64,000 bases of DNA from Ignavibacterium sp. (GTDB taxonomy: Bacteria > Bacteroidota > Ignavibacteria > Ignavibacteriales > Ignavibacteriaceae). The translations under genes and the position numbers were made by a program. Positions 47,961 through 58,291 of the stretch are shown piece by piece (the stretch's first letter is position 1; each line of letters opens with the position of its first letter). The notes beneath the pieces are model-generated. The model was not told the origin of the DNA and did no database searches. It saw only the letters and a list, made by a program, of their open reading frames with translations. The DNA is taken from the NCBI GenBank assembly GCA_018335755.1, contig JAGXRK010000045.1, forward strand, positions 372,001 to 436,000, read 5' to 3'.

Positions 47961-48419
47961 ATGCAAAAAACATTAATCTATCTGCTTGGTTTTTTTCTTC
48001 TTTCTGGTCTCAGTTTTGCACAAAGTGAAAAATACGGAAAAGATATTGAGCTAACAGAAAAAACTCTAATATCGGAGATACTCGCCAATCCGGTTGATTT
48101 TGTAGGAAAAACTGTGCTCGTTGAAGGTGAAGTTGGCGACGTATGCACTATGGCCGGCTGTTGGATGAAATTAAAGAGTGATAAAGAAGGTGAAATACGT
48201 ATTAAAGTTAAGGATGGTGAAATAGTTTTTCCTGTTGAAGCAACCGGCAGCACTGCCCTGGTAGAGGGAACTGTTTATACTATTGAGTTTACTCAGGAGG
48301 AAGCTGTTGAATATCTTAAACATATGGCTGAGGATGCAGGAAAGGAATTTGATGAATCAACTGTTACGGGTCCTATGACCATTTACCAGATAAGAGGATT
48401 AGGGGCTGAGATTTATTAA
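47961..48419 (+). CDS. secreted DUF4920-like (OB-fold) protein
   Basis: Signal peptide; KTVLVEGEVGDVCTMAGCWMKLKSDKEGEIRIKVKDGEIVFPVEATGSTALVEGTV. Confidence 0.75.
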   Translation: MQKTLIYLLGFFLLSGLSFAQSEKYGKDIELTEKTLISEILANPVDFVGKTVLVEGEVGDVCTMAGCWMKLKSDKEGEIRIKVKDGEIVFPVEATGSTALVEGTVYTIEFTQEEAVEYLKHMAEDAGKEFDESTVTGPMTIYQIRGLGAEIY

Positions 48420-48439
48420 TTCTTAAGTTAATTTTACTA

Positions 48440-49471
48440 TTAATGAGGAGTCTGAATAGACTCCTTTTTTATTGTCATATCGTTATCTAAAGCGTCAGAT
48501 TTTGACCTGCTTATCATCATAATTATCATCAGTAAAATAAATACCGGCACAAACAGTCTGATTTCAAACATTATTCCCGTTAAAAGAATAAGTAAAAAAT
48601 AAGGAGATGAGAGAGTAAGAAATATTAAGGCTGGTCTTTTGGTCTGTTCATTAAACAAAAAAATCAATAAGGTGCAAATCATAAAAAGAAACCCGATCAG
48701 ATTTTGCGGACTGATTATATTATCGGGGAATGAAATCCTTCCGCTAAAAGACGATTCGAATCCATAAATAATTCTTAAACCAAGATAAATGGCAGAAAAT
48801 ATTATTATAAACAAAAAAAGTTCACTCTTATTAACATTAAATTCCCATTCATCTTTCCTTAAGAGAATCACGATATAGAGCGGGAAAATTAGTGCGATTG
48901 TTTCTCTTGTTAATGCACCTAAAACCAATACTGCTGTAAGGAGCATAGTTGTAAAAATACTTTTCTTAACGAGTAGTAATAAAACAGCAAGTGATATTAA
49001 GAAATAAGATAAAACATCGTATGGCAATATTACAAATTGTGATATGCTGATAATAGCTGTAATGGTAAGTACAGATAGTATCTTTTCCATTTCAGAAAGT
49101 CTTACCCACCTCAGATTATAAATGAAGTATAATACAAATGCCGTGCAACAAAGGAATAAAGTATTAAGAATAAAAAAGCTGTGATACAGCGAAAGTGAGT
49201 CAACATCAAGAAATTCCCGGATCTTGTTAAATGTATTTATGTTTTGGGGAAAATTGATCGATGCAACTATTTCATTTAAATACATTAGAAGAGCTTTGCC
49301 TAAAACTCTGTGCTGATAAACTCCATACCCAAGGTTTTCATTAAAAGATTCTACATCAAAAGTTTTCGCTGGATATGTTGAAACATATCCATAGTAGCTT
49401 ATAAAGTTAAGTGCTGCTGGTATTACAAGACAGATAGCTGCAGCAAGTATAATATTTTTAAATTTTCTCAT
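48440..49471 (-). CDS. polytopic membrane protein of unknown function
   Basis: Multiple hydrophobic segments; LTRETIALIFPLYIVIL; no definite family recognised. Confidence 0.65.
   Translation of the reverse strand: MRKFKNIILAAAICLVIPAALNFISYYGYVSTYPAKTFDVESFNENLGYGVYQHRVLGKALLMYLNEIVASINFPQNINTFNKIREFLDVDSLSLYHSFFILNTLFLCCTAFVLYFIYNLRWVRLSEMEKILSVLTITAIISISQFVILPYDVLSYFLISLAVLLLLVKKSIFTTMLLTAVLVLGALTRETIALIFPLYIVILLRKDEWEFNVNKSELFLFIIIFSAIYLGLRIIYGFESSFSGRISFPDNIISPQNLIGFLFMICTLLIFLFNEQTKRPALIFLTLSSPYFLLILLTGIMFEIRLFVPVFILLMIIMMISRSKSDALDNDMTIKKESIQTPH
48446..48470 (+). terminator. Rho-independent terminator of the DUF4920-like gene
   Basis: aggagtct-gaat-agactcct followed by tttttatt. Confidence 0.85.
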
Positions 49472-49514
49472 CTGGTGGAAAACAAACTAATTTTATTTAC
49501 TTTTTAGCAATAAT

Positions 49515-49539
49515 AAAAAGGCGGTTTAAATAACCGCCT
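49515..49539 (-). terminator. Rho-independent terminator of the M14 peptidase gene
   Basis: Minus strand aggcggtt-atttaaa-ccgcct followed by ttttatta. Confidence 0.8.
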
Positions 49540-49563
49540 AATTAAACTGTAATTAAAAAAATA

Positions 49564-52269
49564 TTACTTCAAAAATAACATCTTGCGCGTTTGAGTAAAC
49601 TCATCGGCTTTAATTGTGTAAAAGTAAATACCGGAACTTAAATCATGAGCATTGAACTCAACCTTGTACTTTCCTGCAGTTTGAAGTCCATTCACCAGAG
49701 AAGCTACTTCAACACCAAGAACGTTGTAAACTTTTATTGTAACAATAGAACTTCTGGATAATTGATAGTTTATTGTAGTTGTCGGATTAAAAGGATTAGG
49801 ATAATTCTGGTCAAGAGAGTATTCTTTTACGCCATGATAATCTACCTCAATTTCATTTATGTAACTGAAAGTTCCATCAAAATCTATTTGTTTTAACCTG
49901 TAATAACTTTTTCCGGTTAGCGGTTCACTATCAACAAACAAATAATTATTTATACTGGTGGTGGTTCCATTACCTTCAATAAAACCCATTGTTCGCCATT
50001 CTCTGTTATCAGCAGTCTTTTCATTGAATACAGAACGCTGAACTTCAAAACCATGATTATTAAGCTCGCTTGCTGTAATCCATTTCAATAAAACTTTATC
50101 ATCAGAATAGGAAGCAGTGAAGGATGAAAGTTCCACAGGAATAATACCGTAATAAATTATACCAATATCGTCCAAGAACCAGCCATCCCTAGTGACTGAT
50201 CCGTCTGTTCGCAGCTGATACTGAACTTTAACCTGAGAAGTTGTATAACCGGTTAACAGAATATCTTCTCTAACCCAGTTGGATTGAACTCCATCATAAA
50301 CAGGCTGACCATTTGGCTGAAATGACCCTGTGCCGGGTTCTGTGTACTGACCTGCTAAAGGCACCCATGTAGAACCGTTGTTTGTTGAAATTCTAACCTG
50401 TCCGTAATCCCAGTCGCCTTCAATATCAAATTTGGTCCAGAAAGTTAATCGTGGATTATTTAATCCTGATAAATCAATTGGATCTGTTAATGTCATTGTT
50501 ACAGCAGCGTTGTTCACATAACTACCATCTTTACTATCTGTGTAGGAAACAGGTGAGGAGTAAAAATTTTGTGTGGTGGCTTCCCACTTTGGTGAACTTG
50601 ATGGAGTGAAAGTTACAGTCCAGTAATTCAAAGGGTTATTTGTTGTATCTGCAAAAACAAAAATCGGTGTTCCTAAATAAAGTTTTAATGTGTCGCTGTT
50701 CATAACAACATTATCAGAGGAAATAGTAACTAACAAACTTGCTTCAACATCAACAGGCGCAGATGAAGATACGGTAAATGAAAATGGTGTTGAAACAGCC
50801 ACAGTACCGCGTGCAGGAATGGATGCAAATGAAGCTGTTCCATTATTAACGTTTAGATATGGACTCAACGATGTTAATTGAACTTCAATATTTTCACCAT
50901 CAGACAATCCTTTATTTCTGAATGTGCTATTCATTGTTACAACATCACCGGGATTAAAGTATTGCTGACTAAAGCCCGCATTCAATAATCCGACATAAGC
51001 ACCAGCAACCCAGGTGTAGTATATATTCGGCCACAGGTTCTCCTGTGCTAATGGAAAAATTCTGGATTGAGGAGGCCAAAATCCGTCAGATGAACTTCCA
51101 ACTTCAGGAGTTAAACTTAATATTTTCGGTTTGGTAACTTGTTCACCATACATCCAGTCATCGGTTGCACCATTTACATCATACAATATTGTGGGCGGCT
51201 GACCAATTGTGTAATTATTAAACCTGGTCATATCTGTAGCATATTCAACAAAAATATCATTATCCGGAGTTGGTTGGTTAATGTAACCCCAGGGATATAA
51301 TAGCAGGTTACTGTATGTATGATAATTCAAGGCTGTTTTAAAGTTCTTTGTATTACAAAAATCTCTGAATGACTGTGTTTCCGGTTCTGAGAATGGCGCA
51401 GTTCCTCTGTAAGTTTCACTGCTCGGATTACTGCTCGAACCGGTATTATTATAACCCCATTGGAATCCGAAATTTCTATTAAGATCAACACCGAATGAAG
51501 TTCCATTATTTCTTCGGTTTTTTCTCCACATTCCCCCGCCATTTGGATTGGTTGAACGGTTGTGTTCATATCCATCCGGATTAACAGCCGGGACAAAATA
51601 TATTTCCCTGTTATTAACCAGGTATGTTGCTTCCGGATCAGTTCCATAATTTTCAAGAAGGTAATACATATAGTAAATCACTGCCATCATTGCAGCAGGT
51701 TCACGGGCATGAATAAGCGAGTTATAAAACACCTGAGGTTCATTTTCTGCAATATTTGGATTATCAGATAATTTTACTGCATAAATAGGCCTGTTTTCAA
51801 TTGTTGTGCCTATCTGAAATTTCTGAGTAATTATATTCGGATAGAGTAAATGCATTGAATCCAACTTCTCATAAATTTCTGAGAGAGTGTAATAGCCGCC
51901 CATTGAGCCAAATCCAAATCCTTCTACATTAAAATTCTGTTTGCTTTGATATATAAAATCGGATCTTTCCTGAGAAGAAAGAACAGGAAGTTTTTCATAA
52001 TAATCGAACCAGTCATCAATTAATACATCATACTTCAGTGAGGTAGAACGCAGCTTTAAAAAATCGCTGTCACTTATATATGTTATTATTGAATTTTCTT
52101 TCTCCATTTCAAAATGGTCAAATTCAAGTTCTGCCTGCTGAAGCAGATAAGCATCCTCAGGATTATTAAAATAAATTCTAACTTGCTTGTAGTTTTGTGA
52201 GAATACATTGGAAGTTATAATTAGTACGAAAAGAAGAGTGAAAAAGTGTTTCATCAGAAATTCCTGCAA
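49564..52269 (-). CDS. secreted M14-family zinc carboxypeptidase with T9SS C-terminal sorting domain
   Basis: IYEKLDSMHLLYPNIITQKFQIGTTIENRPIYAVKLS; SLIHAREPAAMMAVIYYMYYLLENYG; FVPAVNPDGYEHNR; LDQNYPNPFNPTTTINYQLSRSSIVTIKVYNVLGVEVASLV. Confidence 0.93.
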   Translation of the reverse strand: MQEFLMKHFFTLLFVLIITSNVFSQNYKQVRIYFNNPEDAYLLQQAELEFDHFEMEKENSIITYISDSDFLKLRSTSLKYDVLIDDWFDYYEKLPVLSSQERSDFIYQSKQNFNVEGFGFGSMGGYYTLSEIYEKLDSMHLLYPNIITQKFQIGTTIENRPIYAVKLSDNPNIAENEPQVFYNSLIHAREPAAMMAVIYYMYYLLENYGTDPEATYLVNNREIYFVPAVNPDGYEHNRSTNPNGGGMWRKNRRNNGTSFGVDLNRNFGFQWGYNNTGSSSNPSSETYRGTAPFSEPETQSFRDFCNTKNFKTALNYHTYSNLLLYPWGYINQPTPDNDIFVEYATDMTRFNNYTIGQPPTILYDVNGATDDWMYGEQVTKPKILSLTPEVGSSSDGFWPPQSRIFPLAQENLWPNIYYTWVAGAYVGLLNAGFSQQYFNPGDVVTMNSTFRNKGLSDGENIEVQLTSLSPYLNVNNGTASFASIPARGTVAVSTPFSFTVSSSAPVDVEASLLVTISSDNVVMNSDTLKLYLGTPIFVFADTTNNPLNYWTVTFTPSSSPKWEATTQNFYSSPVSYTDSKDGSYVNNAAVTMTLTDPIDLSGLNNPRLTFWTKFDIEGDWDYGQVRISTNNGSTWVPLAGQYTEPGTGSFQPNGQPVYDGVQSNWVREDILLTGYTTSQVKVQYQLRTDGSVTRDGWFLDDIGIIYYGIIPVELSSFTASYSDDKVLLKWITASELNNHGFEVQRSVFNEKTADNREWRTMGFIEGNGTTTSINNYLFVDSEPLTGKSYYRLKQIDFDGTFSYINEIEVDYHGVKEYSLDQNYPNPFNPTTTINYQLSRSSIVTIKVYNVLGVEVASLVNGLQTAGKYKVEFNAHDLSSGIYFYTIKADEFTQTRKMLFLK

Positions 52270-52377
52270 AATGTTATTAAGAATCGCTTGTCAAACTAAA
52301 AATAATTTTAGTTATTCTGAAATTATATTTGAACATAATAAATGTTTATTAGCATTATAATTAAACTTGCAATATTT

Positions 52378-53391
52378 TTAAACTATAATTTCTGCAATAA
52401 GAAGTGTAATTATGGTTCTCTGGTCAGTTTGTGTTGTTTTATTAGCTAAGTCTGCGTTTAGCAATGCACGAAAAACTTCCACTATATCTTTATCTGAATA
52501 TCGTCTTCTTGCTTCAATGTATTCTTTATAATAATACGGATGAGTACCTACAATTCTTGCTGCCTGGAACTCATTAACATTGGTAGAAATCAGTTCAGAA
52601 ACTCTTGCAAGTCCGGTAAAATATTTTGTTAGCATTCCAAGAATCATAACAAGATCATTTCCTTTTTCAAGGAGATTATAAGCATACTTCAGCGCAAGTT
52701 CTTTATTCTTTTTACCGATTGCATTTTGTAAGTCAAAAACAGAATACTCTTTAAGTTTCGTTGAAAGAGAAATAATTGATTCCAGAGTTATTTCATCTTT
52801 TTCACCCAGAAATAAAAATATTTTATCCAGTTGAAGCTCAAGAAATAGTTTGTTCTCACCCACCATATCCATCATTAAAGCGGCATTTTCACTGGTGATT
52901 TTCTTATTCCGTCTCTCAACTTCTGCCATCAACCAATCTATCAGATGCTTCCCTTTGAGTTCCTTTGCTTCAAAAAGATACCCTTTTTTTAACAATGTGT
53001 TATAAGGTTCAGATTCCGGATTTAAGATGGTACCATCGTGAACACAAACAAGAATTGTAAAATCAGCAGGCGATTCAGAATAACGGATCAGCTCTTTTTT
53101 GTCCTTAGGTTTTTCTGCCTGCTTAAAGATAATCAGTTTCTTCTCCGACCCGAAAGGAAACGCCTGTGCGTAATCTATTACTTCCAGATAAGTTTTATTT
53201 TCACCATAAATGGTTTCCTTATCAAAATCGGATGCAATAAATGGTGAGGCTTTTTTCAGAATACTAGCCAGTGCAACATCAATGTTATAAGAATCTTCGC
53301 CGCATAAATAATAAATCGGAAGAATCATATTTTTTTTTAATTCTTTATTCACTTCGAGTATCGAAGGAATGTTAACTTTCTTCTTTGCCAT
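52378..53391 (-). CDS. holA: DNA polymerase III subunit delta
   Basis: PIYYLCGEDSYNIDVALASIL; LKEYSVFDLQNAIGKKNKELALKYAYNLLEKGNDLVMILGMLTKYFTGLARV. Confidence 0.85.
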   Translation of the reverse strand: MAKKKVNIPSILEVNKELKKNMILPIYYLCGEDSYNIDVALASILKKASPFIASDFDKETIYGENKTYLEVIDYAQAFPFGSEKKLIIFKQAEKPKDKKELIRYSESPADFTILVCVHDGTILNPESEPYNTLLKKGYLFEAKELKGKHLIDWLMAEVERRNKKITSENAALMMDMVGENKLFLELQLDKIFLFLGEKDEITLESIISLSTKLKEYSVFDLQNAIGKKNKELALKYAYNLLEKGNDLVMILGMLTKYFTGLARVSELISTNVNEFQAARIVGTHPYYYKEYIEARRRYSDKDIVEVFRALLNADLANKTTQTDQRTIITLLIAEIIV

Positions 53392-53500
53392 TTTCGATTT
53401 TTAATTTTTCATATTTAACGGCGCGTATAATAAAAAACGATAATCCGCCCCAAACAATGCCAAGAACAATTAGTGCAGTAATTATAGTTATTATTTCCAT
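53372..53500 (-). CDS. small single-pass membrane protein resembling the MetS family NSS-transporter small subunit (not in the ORF track)
   Basis: Translation by eye: MEIITIITALIVLGIVWGGLSFFIIRAVKYEKLKIENGKEES*; one TM with WGG; directly downstream of the NSS transporter; overlaps holA by 20 nt in another frame. Confidence 0.75.
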   Translation of the reverse strand: MEIITIITALIVLGIVWGGLSFFIIRAVKYEKLKIENGKEES

Positions 53501-53505
53501 AACAA

Positions 53506-54999
53506 TTATTTGGATTCCGATAATTTGGATTCAGATTTTTCATTAAATATGTGTTTTACCATTATCTTATTCAAGAGAAAAAAGATACCAATAACAATTC
53601 CCCATTGAAATAAAACCGTACCTAAATTCTCTGCATGAAAAGGATTCCACCATTCGGGGTCCCACGAAACAGATGAAATCAGCCACCAGGAAATGAGTAC
53701 TATAACCTGCACAGGAACAAGAATTCCGATTACAAAATTATACCATCTTCCGATCTTAACATCAGATCCGAATCCGTTAATAACCTCTGTTCTGAATTTA
53801 TCAACACCATAACGAATAATTGAAAATGAGATAAATGCGCCGCTAAGAAGTAACCCTACTCCCCAAACCCAATCCTGATTTGAAAGTACTTTTAAATCAA
53901 TTGCGGAAGGAATGCCGAGCAGCATTCCAACAGACGCAACTAAAATTAATGCTCTTTTCCTTTTCATACCAAAGTCGATCATAGTCCTGGTCGCCATTTC
54001 AACCATTGAAATCAAAGATGTAACGGCAGCAAAGAACAGAGCAAGAAAGAACATTGCGGCAAAAACAGTGTTTAGCAAACCGCTTGATGATATATTGGAA
54101 AAAAGTAATGGCAGATATATAAAGGTTAACCCTGTATTTGCCGGACCTGATTGTGAAACCTGAATCATTGCATCTGTGGAGCTGAGAGCAAACACTGTTG
54201 AGAATATTGTTATGCCGGCAATTATAGATATGGTGTTATTTCCAAAACCAATAAGTGCAGCATTTAATGAAATATCTTCTTTTTTTCTCATATAAATAGC
54301 ATAAGTCATTATCAATCCCCAACCAGCACCAGTGTCCCATGCATTTTGAGTGAGAGCATTTAACCACACTTTATAATTTAGCATCACATCAAGATCAGGT
54401 GTGAAAAAATATTTAATGCCCTCAAATGCACCGGGAAGTGTTACTGCCCTAATAAATAAAATTAACAGAATGATTAATAAAGACGGTACTAATAGCTTCG
54501 TAACTTTTTCTATACCTTTTGTAACACCTCTAAGAACAACAAAAGCAACCAGAAACATTGCAATGAAATGGAATATCAGGGGTCCTGAACCCGATGAGAA
54601 TTCATTCCAGTAAATGAGATGATCAGAAGTACTGAACAAATCTCCGGAGACAGCGGAAAAGAAGTAGCGTAAGCACCAGCCGGTAACAACAGAATAATAA
54701 AACATTATGGCAGTTGAAACGAAAACAATAAAGGCTCCCATCCATCCGAATTGTTTACCTGCCGTTTTGCTTATTGCACCTATCGGTCCATATCTGGCTG
54801 ATTTGCCGATTGCAAACTCAGCTATGATAAGAGGAACTGACCAGATCAGAAGAAAAATTACCCATGGAATCAGGAATGATCCGCCGCCATTCTGTGCAAC
54901 AATTCTGGAGAACCGCCAGATATTTCCGGTTCCAATTGCAATGCCTATTGTTGCAATAATAAGAGCCCAACGGGATGAGAAAAATTCCTGCTGTTTCAA
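53506..54999 (-). CDS. neurotransmitter:sodium symporter (NSS/SNF) family transporter
   Basis: RWALIIATIGIAIGTGNIWRFSRIVAQNGGGSFLIPWVIFLLIWSVPLIIAEFAIGK. Confidence 0.95.
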   Translation of the reverse strand: MKQQEFFSSRWALIIATIGIAIGTGNIWRFSRIVAQNGGGSFLIPWVIFLLIWSVPLIIAEFAIGKSARYGPIGAISKTAGKQFGWMGAFIVFVSTAIMFYYSVVTGWCLRYFFSAVSGDLFSTSDHLIYWNEFSSGSGPLIFHFIAMFLVAFVVLRGVTKGIEKVTKLLVPSLLIILLILFIRAVTLPGAFEGIKYFFTPDLDVMLNYKVWLNALTQNAWDTGAGWGLIMTYAIYMRKKEDISLNAALIGFGNNTISIIAGITIFSTVFALSSTDAMIQVSQSGPANTGLTFIYLPLLFSNISSSGLLNTVFAAMFFLALFFAAVTSLISMVEMATRTMIDFGMKRKRALILVASVGMLLGIPSAIDLKVLSNQDWVWGVGLLLSGAFISFSIIRYGVDKFRTEVINGFGSDVKIGRWYNFVIGILVPVQVIVLISWWLISSVSWDPEWWNPFHAENLGTVLFQWGIVIGIFFLLNKIMVKHIFNEKSESKLSESK

Positions 55000-55103
55000 G
55001 AGCCTGCCCCAATCAACCCCTTCCCTAAGATGAGGGCTTTCAAAGGATTTATACGAATTGTTTTATTCATATAGGTTTTAAAAAAAATTATACTATTTTA
55101 AAA

Positions 55104-55127
55104 CTGCCCCCTCCTAGGAGGGGGCAG
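55104..55127. repeat. 24-bp perfect palindrome ctgccccctcctaggagggggcag; terminator-like on the minus strand
   Basis: 11-bp stem either side of a central TA; on the minus strand followed by ttttaaaa downstream of the peptidylprolyl isomerase gene. Confidence 0.8.
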
Positions 55128-55148
55128 AGGGAGGCTTCTTTACTTCTT

Positions 55149-55742
55149 TTATCTTTTTTCTATTGTTACACTTTCCATTACAACATCCTGCAATGGTTTG
55201 TCGCCTGGTTTGCTAGTCTGTACTTTGCCAATTGCACTGACAACGTCCATTCCTGTAATGACTTTTCCAAATACAGTATGTTTACCATCCAGCCAGGGAG
55301 TTGCAACAAGTGTAATAAAAAACTGGCTTCCATTTGTATTTGGTCCAGCATTAGCCATTGAAAGAATGCCCGGCACATCATGTTTTAAAGAAGGCACAAT
55401 TTCATCTTCGAATTTTGCACCGTAAATGCTTTCGCCGCCTCTGCCGGTTCCAGTAGGATCGCCGCCCTGAATCATAAAGTTGTCAATAACTCTGTGAAAG
55501 ATTACTCCATTGTAATAACCTTTCTCTGCTAATCCGACAAAGTTCCCAACTGTTCTGGGTGTTTGTTTTTCAAACATCTCGATTTCAATTGTGCCCATAT
55601 TAGTTTTAATTACTGCAACTACTGTTGAATCATTCATAACTGGTTTTTCCTGTTCTTGTTGTGGTGTTTGATTATTAGAATTTCCATTCATACAACTGAT
55701 AAATAAAATCAGTACAAAAAAAAGAGACATAAGGTTTTTCAT
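55149..55742 (-). CDS. cyclophilin-type peptidylprolyl isomerase, lipoprotein
   Basis: FISCMNG lipobox; [50 protein letters not shown]...[17 protein letters not shown]. Confidence 0.96.
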   Translation of the reverse strand: MKNLMSLFFVLILFISCMNGNSNNQTPQQEQEKPVMNDSTVVAVIKTNMGTIEIEMFEKQTPRTVGNFVGLAEKGYYNGVIFHRVIDNFMIQGGDPTGTGRGGESIYGAKFEDEIVPSLKHDVPGILSMANAGPNTNGSQFFITLVATPWLDGKHTVFGKVITGMDVVSAIGKVQTSKPGDKPLQDVVMESVTIEKR

Positions 55743-55751
55743 TTTTACCTC

Positions 55752-56600
55752 CTAAGGTTTGATGATATTAGTTATTAAAAAAATAATTATCAGGATTCCA
55801 AGTCCTATCCGGTAATAAATAAATAAAAAAGTAGAATTTTTTTTAAGATATTTTAATAAAAAATCTATTGCAAGATAACCGCTTACTGCAGATACAATAG
55901 TAGATACAATAAGATTAACAACCATAGACTGATCAACGAATTTCAGAGCTTCAAATAGTTGTAAAACTCCGCTTGCAAAAATAGCGGGAATGCTTAATAA
56001 AAATGAAAACCTTGCAGCGGTCTCCCGTTTTAACCCAACAAATAAACCTGCGGTAATAGTTGTTCCGGCTCTTGATGATCCGGGTATTAAAGAAACTGCC
56101 TGTGCGGTTCCAATAATAAGTGAATCAATAATTGAAATATCCTTTAAGTCTTTTTTAAACTTCGCAACTTTTTCAGCCAGAGCCAGAATAATGGCCAGAC
56201 CAATCAAACTGGAAGCTATTATGTATAAATTTTTAGTTAGTGCACCTTCAATAATATCCTTAAAACCTAATCCGATAATTACAACCGGTATTGTTCCAAT
56301 AATTATAAGCCAGCCAAGCTTTGAATTAATATTTTGTTCTGAATACTTAACATGCTTAATCAGGTTATCCCTAAAAAAATCTTTAAGGATGTTTAATATA
56401 TCATTCCAGAAATAAACAAATACTGCAAGTAAAGTTCCTAATTGAATAATCGCTATGAATGCCGTCCATTGCTCCGGATGTTCTTCGGACACCAGGTTCA
56501 GCAGTTTACCTGCCACTGTTAAGTGTCCGGTACTGCTGATCGGAAGAAATTCTGTTATCCCCTGAATGACTCCTAAAAAAATAGCTTCTATAACACTCAA
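55752..56600 (-). CDS. uppP: undecaprenyl-diphosphate phosphatase
   Basis: IFLGVIQGITEFLPISSTGHLTV; SLIPGSSRAGTTITAGLFVGLKRETAARFSFLLSIPAI. Confidence 0.96.
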   Translation of the reverse strand: MSVIEAIFLGVIQGITEFLPISSTGHLTVAGKLLNLVSEEHPEQWTAFIAIIQLGTLLAVFVYFWNDILNILKDFFRDNLIKHVKYSEQNINSKLGWLIIIGTIPVVIIGLGFKDIIEGALTKNLYIIASSLIGLAIILALAEKVAKFKKDLKDISIIDSLIIGTAQAVSLIPGSSRAGTTITAGLFVGLKRETAARFSFLLSIPAIFASGVLQLFEALKFVDQSMVVNLIVSTIVSAVSGYLAIDFLLKYLKKNSTFLFIYYRIGLGILIIIFLITNIIKP

Positions 56601-56609
56601 ATGGTTCTC

Positions 56610-57251
56610 CTAAAAATAATATGAAAGCCCTAGTCTGACTCCCACAATCAAAGAATTAAACTCTACTTGTTCAAATGTTTTGTTTACTGAAAGATTATTG
56701 TTACTGCTTTTCGGTTTGCCACCCAGATCATATCTTATATCCGCGCCAATATGAGCATGCAAGTTCCCGTCAATTCTGGTTGTACCTTCACCTCTTAATA
56801 AAAATCCTAACCCTGTTGAAACATAATCGGTTGAATTGGCATCACCAGGAAGTTTTTCAGTAATGTAAAGCAATCTAAGTCCGGTACCACCGCCTAATTT
56901 AAAGTTATAACCTTCTCCGCTAACAACATAGTATGCAAGTATGTTAGACATAATATTATTTGTTGAGATGTCATACTGACCCAGATTAAAAAAATTATTG
57001 TAAGAATATATTTGATATCCTATCTCACCGGCAAGCATAAATTCAGGATTGATCATCCTTCCATACTTAATGGTAAACTGAACTGCAGAATTAAAATCAC
57101 TCATTTCTTCGCCAGCAGCATAGTTCTGGTTTATATAATCTCTAAAAGATGGCGTGCTCATAAAATCAATACCCATGGTAGCACTCAGTTCATTATTCTG
57201 TGCAAATATGGTGATTGGAATAAAGAGCATTATTGCAATGAATATTTTCAT
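56610..57251 (-). CDS. predicted outer-membrane beta-barrel protein
   Basis: Signal peptide; alternating amphipathic strands, C-terminal VGVRLGLSYYF. Confidence 0.6.
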   Translation of the reverse strand: MKIFIAIMLFIPITIFAQNNELSATMGIDFMSTPSFRDYINQNYAAGEEMSDFNSAVQFTIKYGRMINPEFMLAGEIGYQIYSYNNFFNLGQYDISTNNIMSNILAYYVVSGEGYNFKLGGGTGLRLLYITEKLPGDANSTDYVSTGLGFLLRGEGTTRIDGNLHAHIGADIRYDLGGKPKSSNNNLSVNKTFEQVEFNSLIVGVRLGLSYYF

Positions 57252-58291
57252 TTTTCAGACTCCGTTTGATTATTACTAAGCGGCTTCGTTTTTTGTTTAT
57301 TCAGAATAAAAAAGCATATTATTGAACCGACTATCGCTATTGAGTATGATATAATATGAGTAAGAAATGCATATGCAAGTGCTATCACTTCAGTAAATCC
57401 GTAAACTAATACTAAAGTTGACTTAGCAAGTGTGTGATAAGATCCGGTTGCACCCGGAGTTGGTATAACTACGCCAATAGCGCTTATACTCATAATGACC
57501 CATCCCATTCCGAAATTAACCTCTGTGATACCAAGCATTAAAAACCCGATATAGGAAGTGAATGCATAAACGGACATAATAAGGACAGTTAATACTATTG
57601 TGAAGAAATAATTCCGGGTGCCTTTAAGACTATTAAATCCTTCTGTAAGCATATTAAAGATGTGTGCAACACTTAATGCAACTGAACCTGATATTTTTCC
57701 GAATAATTTTATTATCACAGTATAGAACTTTTCCTGGAACCTCACAGCAAGATAGATGAGCATCAGAACTGAGATAATTATAGCTGCTGATGTATAAAGA
57801 GTTGTTTTAAGCCAGGGAAATTGCTCATACAAACTAATTGATGAAATTAATACAGCAATAAGAATTGCAAATGCCAGTGATATGATATCAATTACTCTCT
57901 CTAATATAACTGTGCCAAACATTGATGAACGCGAAATCCCCTCCCATCTTCCCATTAGCACTGCTCTTGTTAATTCCCCGAGTTTAGGAGTAACTGAATT
58001 TACTCCGTAACCTACCATGAGTGAGCCGAAAAGATTTTTCAGTTTTGCATCAGGTTTAACAGAATGTAGAATATATTTCCATCTTAATGCCCGAAGAAAA
58101 TGTCCGAATAATACAAGTATTGCAAATACTATAACCCAGAATAAATTGGCCTTTGCAACGTGAAACCATACATCTGAAAAGTTAACATTATAAAAGGCAA
58201 CATATAAAAAGACTGCCGCTAAGGCTACAGAAAGGATAAAATTTATAATGCTTCTGAAAGTGATTATTTTATTTGCTTTACCTGAGGTCAA
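57248..58291 (-). CDS. lysylphosphatidylglycerol synthase TM region / UPF0104-like membrane protein
   Basis: LRALRWKYILHSVKPDAKLKNLFGSLMVGYGVNSVTPKLGELTRAVLMGRWEGIS; PTPGATGSYHTLAKSTLVLVYGF. Start probably the TTG at 58291; the longer ORF overlaps lolA. Confidence 0.85.
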   Translation of the reverse strand: MTSGKANKIITFRSIINFILSVALAAVFLYVAFYNVNFSDVWFHVAKANLFWVIVFAILVLFGHFLRALRWKYILHSVKPDAKLKNLFGSLMVGYGVNSVTPKLGELTRAVLMGRWEGISRSSMFGTVILERVIDIISLAFAILIAVLISSISLYEQFPWLKTTLYTSAAIIISVLMLIYLAVRFQEKFYTVIIKLFGKISGSVALSVAHIFNMLTEGFNSLKGTRNYFFTIVLTVLIMSVYAFTSYIGFLMLGITEVNFGMGWVIMSISAIGVVIPTPGATGSYHTLAKSTLVLVYGFTEVIALAYAFLTHIISYSIAIVGSIICFFILNKQKTKPLSNNQTESEK

